From contig JAFYBJ010000010.1 in assembly GCA_017540265.1 (NCBI GenBank), positions 1 through 34,221 on the forward strand: DNA of 34,221 nt, given 5' to 3'. The notes under the pieces are model-generated. The model made no database searches. It had not been told where the DNA came from and saw nothing but the letters and a program-made list of their open reading frames with translations. Made by a program: the position numbers and the translations under genes. Below, piece after piece: positions 8,624 to 16,929 of this stretch. The stretch comes from Lachnospiraceae bacterium (lineage in GTDB: Bacteria; Bacillota; Clostridia; Lachnospirales; Lachnospiraceae). Numbering within the stretch: position 1 is the stretch's first letter; each line of letters opens with the position of its first letter.

Positions 8624-9562
8624 ATGGATTATATAGTTTTTGATCTGGAATGGAACCAGCCTGAGGGGGTGAGTGAAGAGCAAAAGAAGATCCTCCCCTT
8701 TGAGATCATTGAGATCGGTGCTGTGAAGTTAAACAGTGAAAGGAACCTGGTATCCAAATATAACAGGCTGATAAAACCGCAGTTTTATGACCGCATTAAC
8801 AGACGTATCGTAAAGATGCTGGCGCTTAAGCCCGGAGAGCTGGACAGAGGCATGAACTTTGAAGATGCAGCCGGGGATTTCCTCAGATGGTGCGGGAAGG
8901 ATGTGAGATTCTGTACATGGGGAAACCAGGATCTGATGGAGCTTCAGAGAAATATGGCCTATTACGGGATGGAAGCTCTTTCCGACAGGCCTTTAAAATA
9001 TATTGATGTACAGAAACAGTATTCCAGACTGAGATCAAAAGGGGGGCAGATTTCGCTGGAAAATGCCGTGACTGCAGAGAATATCATACGTGATGTTCCA
9101 TTTCACAGGGCATACAGCGATGCGTATTACACTTCAAAGATACTTAAGATCATCCCGGAGGATATACTCGAAAGTGTATATTCCTACGACCTTTACCATC
9201 TGCCGGAAGAAGCCAGGGGGCTCAAGCTTGATGATAAAGCCGGAAATATCTGGTATTCCCCTGCATACGAAACAAAAGAAGATATACTTAATACACCCGG
9301 TATAATGACGATCAGATGTCCACTGTGCACAAAGGCCTTAAAGAGACGTATCGGATGGTTTGGAAATCCGGGAAAAGTGATGCATGCGGCTGCCGTATGT
9401 CCGGAACACGGACATGTGGGAGTGGGGCTTAAAATAAAGAACGGAGAACAGGGCGGTGTATACGCTGAGATCCACTCCTCCGTGATCACCAAAGAGGAAT
9501 TTGCAAGCTTAAAGGAAAAGCACAGAAAGAGTACCGCTGCGGCCGGGAGGTCAGAGAGCTGA
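8624..9562 (+). CDS. DEDDh 3'-5' exonuclease family protein
   Basis: A 312-residue cytoplasmic protein. Exonuclease signatures are complete: FDLEW with Asp7 and Glu9, WGNQDL with Asp103, and HRAYSDAYYT with His161 and Asp166, which defines the DEDDh class (RNase T, DNA polymerase III epsilon, ERI-1-like). The substrate, RNA or DNA, cannot be told. The C-terminal 100 residues include CPLCTK and a second Cys/His group (CPEHGH), a possible zinc site not seen in minimal exonucleases. The SD is weak (GGAACGG). The stop TGA overlaps the next ATG by one base (TGATG), linking it to a YcxB-like protein, a FapA-family protein and an HD-GYP regulator. Confidence 0.85.
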   Translation: MDYIVFDLEWNQPEGVSEEQKKILPFEIIEIGAVKLNSERNLVSKYNRLIKPQFYDRINRRIVKMLALKPGELDRGMNFEDAAGDFLRWCGKDVRFCTWGNQDLMELQRNMAYYGMEALSDRPLKYIDVQKQYSRLRSKGGQISLENAVTAENIIRDVPFHRAYSDAYYTSKILKIIPEDILESVYSYDLYHLPEEARGLKLDDKAGNIWYSPAYETKEDILNTPGIMTIRCPLCTKALKRRIGWFGNPGKVMHAAAVCPEHGHVGVGLKIKNGEQGGVYAEIHSSVITKEEFASLKEKHRKSTAAAGRSES

Positions 9563-10116
9563 TGGCGAAGCTCTTCTACTCAAATAAGTTCATACTTACG
9601 AAAAAGCTTCACGGACAGTATTTCAGGTGCTGTTTTAAGGAAACGCAGAAGAAACTAAGGCTTATCTCCCTTGTGCTTACGTTTGTGTTCCTTATACTTT
9701 CGGTGGCGGCACTTATATTTACGGGAAGCAGGGTCCTTACATCCGTTTTGATGGTGTTAACATTATATTTTCTGTTCATGGTCTTTTTCGGTTATTCCTT
9801 CAGGCAGTGGGTAGATTTCAGACGGCTTAAGGATGAACACGGCGATGTGATCGTGATGCTTGTGGATTTTTATTCCGATAATATAAAAGTAAAGGTAAAC
9901 AAAACCGATTTTTCATTTAAGTATTCGACCATAGACAGAGCTTATGTGACAGATGACGAATACATACTGATACTTAAGGCGCCGGGAATGCCGGAGCACG
10001 GACAGGTTCTTTTCAGAACAGCTTTTAAGGATAAGGAAGAAGAGTTTAGGAACTTTATCAACTCAAAGACGGGAAAGAATATATTCCGGGAGGTAGAGAG
10101 TATTGGGCAGCACTGA
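9562..10116 (+). CDS. YcxB-like membrane protein
   Basis: A 184-residue protein with two adjacent hydrophobic segments (about 33-54 and 58-80), a basic N-terminus and a soluble C-terminal domain of about 90 residues. The C-terminal pattern (FYSDNIKVKV, then YSTIDRAYVTDDEYILIL) matches the YcxB-like domain, which has no established function. It overlaps the upstream exonuclease by one base and the downstream FapA-family gene by 14 bases, so the three are translated as a unit. Assignment rests on pattern and topology, so confidence in the family name is moderate. Confidence 0.7.
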   Translation: MAKLFYSNKFILTKKLHGQYFRCCFKETQKKLRLISLVLTFVFLILSVAALIFTGSRVLTSVLMVLTLYFLFMVFFGYSFRQWVDFRRLKDEHGDVIVMLVDFYSDNIKVKVNKTDFSFKYSTIDRAYVTDDEYILILKAPGMPEHGQVLFRTAFKDKEEEFRNFINSKTGKNIFREVESIGQH

Positions 10117-12079
10117 TGAGCTTGATGAGCTCTTCGGGGAAGAAGATCTCATAAGCCTTCTTGATGACGTTCAGGAAGCTCAGAATAAGAATGATGAAAA
10201 GAAGGAAGATCTGCCGGTCGCGGGAGGTGTTTTTTCTGCGTCTGCTTCCGAGAATGATGTTGCCGGAGAGAACAAAGCTTCCCTTGAGAGCGGTGTAAAT
10301 GAGGCATATAAAGAGCTCTTAAAAGATCTTGCCAATGAGGGGATGGTATCCGAATTTAAGGAAGACGTAAAGCAGAAGACCATAGAGGATTATGATACAA
10401 AACTTTACTCCCCTAACCAGTTAACACAGATACGCATAGGCCTTGAGCACGGGGTGGATGTCACAAAATATGACAGTGCAGAGATGATGTTCAGGCAGAT
10501 GAAGGAAATACGTATAGGTCTTGAGCAGGGACTGGATGTATCCTTCTATGCAAACAAGTTCTACCGTGACAAACAGATGAGAGAGATACGTCTGGGGCTC
10601 ATGGAGAAGCTGGATGTGATCAACTATGCCCGTCTTGTTTACAGCTTAAGCGACATGAAAGAAAAGCGCGCAGAGTTGTTCATTGAAAAATATAAAACAA
10701 ATAAGAAGTCTCTGGACATTGATGTAATGGATAAGGAAACAGGGATACACATATACACAAAAGACGGACTTATGCGTGCCTATTTTAAGCTCACAAGACC
10801 GCTGCCTGCATACTTCGGACTCACTGCTCTTGAGAATCTTCTTGCAATTTATGGCATTAGTTACGGGCTATGCACCGGAATGCTGGAAGTGCAGGATCTT
10901 AAGGTTGGAGTTGAATATGAAGCGGCAAGAGGTGAAGAACCCTTAGAGGGCAGAGACGGCTATTATGAATATTTTACTGAGCTGATGAATTCCAAGCCTA
11001 AGGTTAATGCTGACGGGAGCATAGATTACCGTGCGCAGAGAGAGTTTTCATCCGTTAAGGAGGGAGATAAGGTAGCTTATTACCACGAGGCTGTGATCGG
11101 AAGAAACGGGTATTGTGTATCAGGCATAGCGATACCGGGGTATTTTGGAAAGGATATTCCTAATCTTGCCGTATCAGGGATACATCTCGAGAAGGATGGA
11201 AAGACCTATACGGCCGAAAAAACAGGCTTCCTCACAGGCGATGGCAAACGTTTATCCATCATTGAGATGATGGTGATAGACGGAAACCTTGATTATCTTA
11301 AAGGAAATATAAAGTTTGACGGCTCTGTTCATGTCACGGGAAGTGTCCTGGAGAACTGTGTCCTTGAAGCAAGCGGTGATGTCATAATAGATGGTTCCGT
11401 GGAAGAGGCCAGGATAAAGAGCGGCAGGAATGTGATCATAAAAAAGGGCATTAATGGAAATAAAAAAGGTATCGTAGAGGCCGGAAATAATGTTACCGTC
11501 GCTTTTATAGAACACTCAACGGTAGTAGCCGGAAACGATATAGAAACGGGATATATACTTAATTCCATGGCTTTCTGTAAAGGAAATATAAAGGTAAGCG
11601 GAAGACATTCGGTGATATGCGGAGGAAAAGCAAGGGCAGGCAAGGTAATACAGGCGTCTGAGGTAGGAAGTGAATCGGGAGTAAGGACGGAGCTGGAGCT
11701 TAGCGTAAAGGATGAGTATTCAAAGAAGTATCAGGATATAGTTCAGCGTCGTAAGAAGGCTGAGGAGGAGATAGAAAACATCAGGGAAGGTATGAATACG
11801 ATTCTGAGAAAGCTCGGTTCCATATCGGGACGTATGAATCCCATATACCTGAAGCTTGAGGACGCGCTTGAGGCTATGAAGAGAACACTTTCGCTTATCA
11901 ACAAAGAGGAAGCGAGACTGGACAGCGAGGCTGAGAGCAGTAAGGAACTGTATATACTGGTAAGTGGTATGGTTTACAGGAATACACTTGTCAGGATAGG
12001 TGATAATAAACTGCTGCTGGAAGAAGATGTTCGAAACGTACGTTATGTTTCAAAGGGCAGGAGTATCGTATCAGAGTAG
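10103..12079 (+). CDS. FapA family (DUF342) protein with N-terminal helical repeats
   Basis: A TTG start is chosen because GGGAGG lies 8-13 bases upstream and the next in-frame ATG is 80 codons in. The 658-residue product has an acidic, low-complexity N-terminus (1-60). Three repeats of about 26 residues follow (105-131, 132-157, 158-183), each with QMxEIRxGLExxLDV. Then comes a DUF342 body with a right-handed beta-helix of Gly/Asn/Val-rich rungs (about 400-520) and a C-terminal coiled coil (about 535-615). FapA-type proteins are linked to cell-surface or flagellar assembly in other bacteria, but this is loose. It sits between a YcxB-like protein and an HD-GYP response regulator, suggesting a cell-envelope role controlled by c-di-GMP; that is inference. 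Confidence 0.83.
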   Translation: MGSTDELDELFGEEDLISLLDDVQEAQNKNDEKKEDLPVAGGVFSASASENDVAGENKASLESGVNEAYKELLKDLANEGMVSEFKEDVKQKTIEDYDTKLYSPNQLTQIRIGLEHGVDVTKYDSAEMMFRQMKEIRIGLEQGLDVSFYANKFYRDKQMREIRLGLMEKLDVINYARLVYSLSDMKEKRAELFIEKYKTNKKSLDIDVMDKETGIHIYTKDGLMRAYFKLTRPLPAYFGLTALENLLAIYGISYGLCTGMLEVQDLKVGVEYEAARGEEPLEGRDGYYEYFTELMNSKPKVNADGSIDYRAQREFSSVKEGDKVAYYHEAVIGRNGYCVSGIAIPGYFGKDIPNLAVSGIHLEKDGKTYTAEKTGFLTGDGKRLSIIEMMVIDGNLDYLKGNIKFDGSVHVTGSVLENCVLEASGDVIIDGSVEEARIKSGRNVIIKKGINGNKKGIVEAGNNVTVAFIEHSTVVAGNDIETGYILNSMAFCKGNIKVSGRHSVICGGKARAGKVIQASEVGSESGVRTELELSVKDEYSKKYQDIVQRRKKAEEEIENIREGMNTILRKLGSISGRMNPIYLKLEDALEAMKRTLSLINKEEARLDSEAESSKELYILVSGMVYRNTLVRIGDNKLLLEEDVRNVRYVSKGRSIVSE

Positions 12080-12098
12080 GGGAGCGTAAGAGGTTTAT

Positions 12099-13172
12099 AT
12101 GAGAGATACAATTCTTATAGCTGATGATGCACAGGAAGTCCGGATGCAGCTTTCGGAAATGCTCTACGGAAAACATACCGTGGCAAGCGTTTCAAACGGA
12201 AGAGAGGCAATGGAATATCTTCAGGCACACCACAAGGAAGTGGCGCTGCTTATGATAGACATGCACATGCCCGTGATAGACGGAAGAGCCCTGCTCAAGG
12301 TGCTTAAATTAAAGGGCATTACGAAGAGGATTCCTGTTATTATGCTGATAGACAACGAGGATATCAGCTATGTGGAGGAGTGTTATAATAACGGCGCAAG
12401 TGAGGTGCTGCTTAAGCCTCTTCTCCCGGCTATTGTTATTTCCAGAATAAAAAATGTGCTTGAAGTTTACAGGAGCAAGGCAAAGCTTGAAGATATCATA
12501 AACACGCAGACTGCTCAGATACAGGAAAAGAACAGGGAGCTGGAAGCTTTTAACGACAGGCTTACCGAGGTCATGAGTTCCATAGTGGAATTCCGTAATC
12601 TGGAGTCAAGCTCGCATATAAAAAAGATCAAGGGCATGAGCCGTATGATCGCGGAGACCATCACGAAGATATATCCCGATGATTATAATATCACCCCGGA
12701 GCAGGTGGATGTCATAGCCAGTGCTTCCGCGCTTCATGATATAGGTATGATAGCCATACCCGATTCGGTTCTTTTAAAACCCGGAAAGCTCACTCCCGAT
12801 GAATTCGAGGTGGTAAAATCCCACACAACACTTGGTTGTGAGATTTTAAGACAGATAGAAGAACTGCAGTCTCCCGAATATATAAAAATAAGCTATAACA
12901 TCTGCCGTTATCATCATGAACGTTTTGACGGCAGCGGTTATCCCGAGCATTTAAAGGGAGAGAATATACCCGTAGAGGCACAGATAGTGGGTCTGGCAGA
13001 TTCCTATGATTCGCTTATAAGTGAAAGGACATACCGTGATGCCTTCGATATGAAGAAGGCATACAGCATGATAATGAACGGTGAAGCAGGTGCGTTTTCG
13101 GAAAGGCTCTTAGACTGCTTTTCAAGATCGCAGACGCTTATAGAGAATTACTGCAAGCAGTATTCAGGCTGA
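12099..13172 (+). CDS. Response regulator with HD-GYP output (c-di-GMP phosphodiesterase)
   Basis: A 357-residue protein. The receiver domain (1-120) has the acidic pair Asp9/Asp10, phosphoacceptor Asp54 in LMIDMHMP and Lys106 in LLKP. A coiled-coil linker (125-165) leads to an HD-GYP domain with His173, the HD pair 213-214 in ALHDIG, His242, and the full HHERFDGSGYP motif (272-282), so an active phosphodiesterase that hydrolyses c-di-GMP is expected. No cognate histidine kinase is adjacent. It follows the FapA-family gene by 19 bases and ends the operon, converging on dacF with only 13 bases between stops. The window also encodes a GGDEF cyclase at 28047, so synthesis and breakdown are both present. 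Confidence 0.92.
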   Translation: MRDTILIADDAQEVRMQLSEMLYGKHTVASVSNGREAMEYLQAHHKEVALLMIDMHMPVIDGRALLKVLKLKGITKRIPVIMLIDNEDISYVEECYNNGASEVLLKPLLPAIVISRIKNVLEVYRSKAKLEDIINTQTAQIQEKNRELEAFNDRLTEVMSSIVEFRNLESSSHIKKIKGMSRMIAETITKIYPDDYNITPEQVDVIASASALHDIGMIAIPDSVLLKPGKLTPDEFEVVKSHTTLGCEILRQIEELQSPEYIKISYNICRYHHERFDGSGYPEHLKGENIPVEAQIVGLADSYDSLISERTYRDAFDMKKAYSMIMNGEAGAFSERLLDCFSRSQTLIENYCKQYSG

Positions 13173-13185
13173 GCAGGTAAGGTGT

Positions 13186-14844
13186 TCAATAAGGAAATTT
13201 AAAATTATCGCGGTTGTTTTTTACCTCCCCGTTATCCCGTTTGTCAGTATGGGAGACGGGGCGTTTTCTTTTAGCTGTATCATTCTCGTTTTTCTTCGTC
13301 AGATATGCTTTCCCGGAGTGATGTTTTCTGTATCCTCGCCTTAATGCGGCACGGCTTTTGATGCTGCCTTCCCTGGCTTTTTTTATCTTGTTTATTTTAC
13401 GCCTGTGTCTGAGATATTTTTTAAAATATGCCCAGAATATACTTAATACGATCACAGCAGCCGCGCAGCCTGCGATCCAGCCTATCACGTGATATACGTT
13501 TACGTATACCTCTTTTTTTTCTTCTTCATTGGAGGATACGGAACCGTATTTCTTTATATGATCTTTTGCCGTTTCGTTTGCGGAAAGAGGCGAACCGTTG
13601 GAAAGTGCTCTTTCGAAATCAATATCCGTAACAAGATAGGGCCCGGGGATGATATCGGTGCAGCCTAAGTACACGCCTTTATAGTTATATTCTATCTTTG
13701 CAAGGCTGCCGTCATTTAAGTTTTCATAGCTTATGCCTGAATCCAGATCGGAAAAAGAAATATCCGCAGGCATTACGATGACGGAAGACGGTGATGTGGA
13801 AAGCAGGGGGGCAGTGCTTCCGAAGATCCCGTTTCCGGAATTGAAAAAGCTTGAATTGCTTATGTGATATTTTGTTTCATATTCGGAAGGGTCGATGAGT
13901 GAAAAGGAAGAAAAGCCGTAATCAAAAAGTGCTACGGTATCCGAAAACTGTGAAGGACTTTCTTCCTTAAGGACCACGGCCACAAGCCTTATTCCGTTCT
14001 TCTCGGCACAGGATACCAGTGTTTGTCTTGAAGGGCTGGTAAAGCCTGTCTTTGAACCTACAAGCGAAGAATATTCATACTCTCCGCCTTTGTAGAGTTT
14101 ATTCTTTGAGTGAAGAACATGCTCCTCGTGAACATCACTTGCGGGTATGGTAAGCGAAGGGGTGCTTGCCATTTTCGCGAGTATGTCGTGGGAGAAGAAG
14201 GCTCTTCCTATGAGTGCCATATCGTGGGCTGTGGTATAATGCTCCTCTCTAAAAAGCCCGTTTGGCGTGACAAAATGCGTTCCGGTGCAGCCAAGGCTCA
14301 CGGCTCTTTCGTTCATCATTTCCACGTAGGCGTCGATGGAGCCGGCAATATGTTCTGCGACCACATTGCAGGCTTCGTTTGCCGAGTTGATGAGAATTCC
14401 GTAGAGAAGTTCCTCCAGGGTAAGGGTCTCGCCCGCTTTAAGTCCCATGCTGGAACCATCGGGAGCATTTGCATCTATGGCGGACTGGTTTACGGATATT
14501 GATGTGTCGAGGGAGCAGTTTTCTATCGCCACCAGGCAGCACATAAGCTTTGTGATGGAAGCGGGATAGAGCTTCTCATCCGGGTTCTTTGAATAGAGTA
14601 TGGCACCGGTTCCTGCTTCCATGAGCACGGCGCCTTCTGCGCCCACGTGGGGACCGTCGGGCCAGCCTTCAATGGAATTTGATTCGGGCTCTTCAGCTCT
14701 TCTTGCATCGGCCTCGGCGTTTAATTCCGCGGAGGTGGCATGGACATCAAGGGGTGTAAAAAATAATGCGGCAAAGATGAACATTGCCCGTAAGATATGT
14801 GGTAAAATATCGCTTGTTTTATATTTGGTTGACATAAAGAACAT
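13186..14844 (-). CDS. dacF: D-alanyl-D-alanine carboxypeptidase (PBP5/DacF-like)
   Basis: A 552-residue exported serine peptidase trimming the terminal D-Ala of peptidoglycan stem peptides. The signal segment at about 17-36 ends at VHA. Penicillin-binding motifs are SITK (96-99), SAN (154-156) and KTG (265-267), in the right order and spacing. Beyond the catalytic domain are a beta domain, a transmembrane helix (about 451-473) and an 80-residue very basic cytoplasmic tail rich in Lys/Arg; canonical PBP5 has an amphipathic anchor instead, so this anchoring differs. The start is uncertain: ATG 14844 overlaps a TATAAT, so ATG 14835 (MSTKYK) or ATG 14784 may be used, and none has a good SD. The gene symbol is by similarity. 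Confidence 0.88.
   Translation of the reverse strand: MFFMSTKYKTSDILPHILRAMFIFAALFFTPLDVHATSAELNAEADARRAEEPESNSIEGWPDGPHVGAEGAVLMEAGTGAILYSKNPDEKLYPASITKLMCCLVAIENCSLDTSISVNQSAIDANAPDGSSMGLKAGETLTLEELLYGILINSANEACNVVAEHIAGSIDAYVEMMNERAVSLGCTGTHFVTPNGLFREEHYTTAHDMALIGRAFFSHDILAKMASTPSLTIPASDVHEEHVLHSKNKLYKGGEYEYSSLVGSKTGFTSPSRQTLVSCAEKNGIRLVAVVLKEESPSQFSDTVALFDYGFSSFSLIDPSEYETKYHISNSSFFNSGNGIFGSTAPLLSTSPSSVIVMPADISFSDLDSGISYENLNDGSLAKIEYNYKGVYLGCTDIIPGPYLVTDIDFERALSNGSPLSANETAKDHIKKYGSVSSNEEEKKEVYVNVYHVIGWIAGCAAAVIVLSIFWAYFKKYLRHRRKINKIKKAREGSIKSRAALRRGYRKHHSGKAYLTKKNENDTAKRKRPVSHTDKRDNGEVKNNRDNFKFPY
13227..13270 (+). terminator. Possible terminator for the exonuclease-HD-GYP operon, inside dacF
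   Basis: CCCCGT (13227-13232) can pair with ACGGGG (13256-13261), followed by CGTTTTCTTTT. It lies within the 3' coding end of the convergent dacF gene, 55 bases after the HD-GYP stop. The loop is long, so this is tentative. Confidence 0.35.
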
Positions 14845-14851
14845 TATAACA
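14843..14851 (-). promoter_or_regulatory. Extended -10 promoter of dacF
   Basis: On the minus strand TGTTATAAT (TG-N-TATAAT) overlaps the first possible dacF ATG; a weak TTTAAA lies 17 bases upstream. Initiation would fall near 14836, at or just before the ATG at 14835. Confidence 0.5.
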
Positions 14852-14870
14852 CAAATGGAAAGAGGTTTAA

Positions 14871-15515
14871 ATGAGGCTCAGGAATATCAGAGGTTCGAGA
14901 GAAGCGATCGCTGAAAATGAATATACCGTAAAGTCACCGGAGAGCTTAAAAGGACGCTGGAATGAGTGCTTTGGAAATGATGCTCCGCTGCGTCTTGAGA
15001 TAGGCTGCGGAAAGGGGCGGTTTATCAAGGAGCTGGCAAAGAGAGAGCGGAATGTGAATTTTGTCGGTATCGAAAAATATTCTTCCGTACTCATCAGAGC
15101 GCTGGAGAAACTGGATGAGGAAGATACAAATCTTCGTTTTATAAGGATGGATGCAGAAGTTATATGCGACTGCTTTGGAGAAAACGAGGCCGACAGGATC
15201 TATCTTAATTTTTCGGATCCGTGGCCAAAAGAAAAGCATGCAAAAAGGCGGCTTGAGAGCAGGCAGTTTCTTGAAAGGTACAGAGGGATATTAAAAAAAG
15301 ACGGACTTATAGAATTCAAGACAGATAATACGGGACTCTTTGAATTCGCGCTGGAAGAAGCGGAATTTATGAAAGAATACTATGAGATGGTAGAGTGTAC
15401 GCGTGATCTTCATAATGATGCACGTCTTATGGAGGGCAATGTGATGACGGAATATGAGGAGCGTTTCTCGGCAATGGGAAATCCGATATGTAAATATATT
15501 CTTAGAAGACTCTGA
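14871..15515 (+). CDS. trmB: tRNA (guanine-N7-)-methyltransferase
   Basis: A 214-residue SAM-dependent enzyme that makes m7G46 in the variable loop of tRNAs. The SAM motif EIGCGKGRFI lies at about 43-52, the VGIEKY acidic-loop segment follows, and the hallmark FSDPWPKEKHAKRRL is at about 114-128, which matches the family strongly. Length is standard. GGAAAGAGG precedes the ATG. It is divergent from dacF with only 26 bases between the annotated starts, and its 3' end runs into a palindromic repeat (15523-15605) that separates it from the convergent ThrH-like gene. Confidence 0.95.
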   Translation: MRLRNIRGSREAIAENEYTVKSPESLKGRWNECFGNDAPLRLEIGCGKGRFIKELAKRERNVNFVGIEKYSSVLIRALEKLDEEDTNLRFIRMDAEVICDCFGENEADRIYLNFSDPWPKEKHAKRRLESRQFLERYRGILKKDGLIEFKTDNTGLFEFALEEAEFMKEYYEMVECTRDLHNDARLMEGNVMTEYEERFSAMGNPICKYILRRL

Positions 15516-15522
15516 TAAAAAA

Positions 15523-15605
15523 GATCCTTCGCGTTGCTCAGGATGACACATTGCAGAGATGTGCATTGTCATTCTGAGCAAAGGCGCAGCCGGAGTCGAA
15601 GAATC
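15523..15605. repeat. Intergenic imperfect palindrome, probable dispersed repeat and bidirectional terminator
   Basis: TTGCTCAGGATGACA (15534-15548) pairs with 15567-15581 over 15 positions with one G-T pair. The outer arms GATCCTTCG (15523-15531) and 15597-15605 also pair with one mismatch, and the inner TGCA/TGCA pairs as well. It fills the whole gap between the convergent trmB and ThrH-like stops. The core, TCATTCTGAGC and GAAGAATC, is a string I recall from dispersed intergenic palindromes in many bacteria. Only one copy is present here. Confidence 0.7.
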
Positions 15606-15607
15606 AA

Positions 15608-16213
15608 TTATTGCTTCATCGCATCTTTGATACCTGCAAGTAACTCGGAATATTCCGTATACGCGGGATATTCAGGATAGTCGGCCTTTATCTTATCCGT
15701 AGTGCGGAAGAGGAAGCCTGCCTTGCTTGCCTGTATCATGGCAAGGTCGTTATAGCTGTCTCCGCTTGCTATTGTATCGTAGCCGATGGACTGCAGGGCG
15801 CGGACCGTTGTAAGCTTTGAATCTTTTATACGCATCTTAAATCCGGTGATCTCTCCGTTATCCGCCACTTCCAGGGAATTGCAGAAGATGGTGGGCCATC
15901 CGAGCTTCTCCATAAGGGGTGATGCAAATTCGGTAAAAGTATCGCTTATGATAACGGCCTGGGTGATGCTTCTTAATTCATCCAAAAAATCTTTCGCTCC
16001 GGGGAGAGGGTCGATCTTTCTTATCGTATCCTGTATTTCTTTAAGGCCGAGACCGTGCTCTTTAAGGATCCCTATGCGCCAGTTCATGAGTTTGTCATAG
16101 TCGGGCTCATCACGTGTGGTGCGTTTGAGTTCGGGAATCCCGCTTTCCTCGGCAAATGCGATCCATATCTCCGGAACCAGAACTCCTTCAAGATCAAGAC
16201 AGGTTATGTACAT
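15608..16213 (-). CDS. thrH: HAD phosphatase, ThrH-like phosphoserine phosphatase / homoserine phosphotransferase
   Basis: The start at 16213 has AAGGAGA 9-15 bases upstream and gives MYITCLDLEGVLVPE, the family N-terminus; the frame stays open further upstream but without family similarity. The 201-residue product has HAD motif I DLEGVLVPE (DxE variant typical of ThrH), motif II SDTF (about 96-99), a motif III lysine in KDSKL and motif IV GDSYNDLAM. ThrH enzymes dephosphorylate phosphoserine and can move phosphate to homoserine, touching serine and threonine synthesis. It is transcribed from its own promoter at 16260-16288 and converges on trmB. Confidence 0.85.
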   Translation of the reverse strand: MYITCLDLEGVLVPEIWIAFAEESGIPELKRTTRDEPDYDKLMNWRIGILKEHGLGLKEIQDTIRKIDPLPGAKDFLDELRSITQAVIISDTFTEFASPLMEKLGWPTIFCNSLEVADNGEITGFKMRIKDSKLTTVRALQSIGYDTIASGDSYNDLAMIQASKAGFLFRTTDKIKADYPEYPAYTEYSELLAGIKDAMKQ

Positions 16214-16259
16214 GTTTATTATTTCTCCTTGACTATTTGATATTGTACAAACATCTCCC

Positions 16260-16288
16260 ATTTTAAGCGGTATGCTAATACGAGTCAA
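16260..16288 (-). promoter_or_regulatory. Sigma-A promoter of the ThrH-like gene
   Basis: On the minus strand TTGACT (16288-16283), a 17-base spacer and TAAAAT (16265-16260). It gives a leader of about 40 bases. Confidence 0.7.
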
Positions 16289-16341
16289 GAAAAATAAGGC
16301 ATGGGGTCTTCTTTTCTCCGATTTTAAATGTATCAGGTATA

Positions 16342-16350
16342 TGTTAGAAT
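16342..16350 (+). promoter_or_regulatory. Possible extended -10 promoter of the pilin-like gene
   Basis: TGTTAGAAT (TG-N-TAGAAT) lies 52 bases before the ATG. There is no good -35. Confidence 0.4.
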
Positions 16351-16401
16351 TGTGTTCAGCGGATTGAGGGGGGATCATGTATCTTAAAAGGAGTAAGGGG
16401 C

Positions 16402-16923
16402 ATGAAGAAAAGTAATAAAGGTTTTTCACTTGTGGAGCTTATAATCGTGATAGCTATAATGGCTATCCTTGTCGGTATCATGGCACCGCAGCTCATTAAG
16501 TATATTGAGAAATCAAAAGTAACTGCGGATCTTGAGATGCTAAATGCGATCTATGCAGCCATTACTTATGCGGCCACTGATCCGGATGTGGTCCAGGATG
16601 CGGCCTCTATGGCAGAGATAGACGCGATAGCCGCAACTCCCACGAAGATAGAGGATATAGACCTTACTACCATGTTTGCAAAAGAGGCCCTTGACTCCCT
16701 TGGCTGGACGGATTTTTCACAGTCCAATTATATAGACAGACTAAAATCTGTACATACCGGCGCCAGTACCATTTATGTACAATATAAGGGTTCTGTGGAC
16801 AACCCCCTTGCTATGTGGATAACCAATACGGATATGACGGGGGGCAGGGACAGCAGCCAGGGAACGGTATCGGATTGGAGAGATTTGAACGATTCTTCTT
16901 GCAAACTTATATGCATAAAGTGA
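16402..16923 (+). CDS. Type IV pilin-like protein (prepilin-type N-terminus)
   Basis: A 173-residue protein that starts with a short basic leader and GFSLVELIIVIAIMAIL (7-23), the class III signal cleaved after Gly7 by a prepilin peptidase, with Glu at mature position 5. The helix continues to about residue 40 and is followed by a 130-residue globular domain without similarity I recognise. No assembly ATPase, platform protein or prepilin peptidase is nearby, so it is an orphan that must rely on machinery elsewhere. AAGGAG precedes the start. Its TGA stop (16921-16923) forms part of the extended -10 of the next gene. Confidence 0.85.
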   Translation: MKKSNKGFSLVELIIVIAIMAILVGIMAPQLIKYIEKSKVTADLEMLNAIYAAITYAATDPDVVQDAASMAEIDAIAATPTKIEDIDLTTMFAKEALDSLGWTDFSQSNYIDRLKSVHTGASTIYVQYKGSVDNPLAMWITNTDMTGGRDSSQGTVSDWRDLNDSSCKLICIK

Positions 16924-16929
16924 TATAAT
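16921..16929 (+). promoter_or_regulatory. Extended -10 promoter of the PTS IIC-like gene
   Basis: TGATATAAT overlaps the stop of the pilin-like gene and lies 41 bases before the ATG at 16970. TTGCAA occurs 19 bases upstream. The surrounding 13-base string is identical to that before ddh. Confidence 0.55.

Noticed and set aside
14829..14834. TTGACA on the plus strand before trmB
   Set aside because: The nearest TATAAC is only ten bases downstream, which does not fit sigma-A spacing; the TATAAT there fits the minus-strand dacF promoter better.
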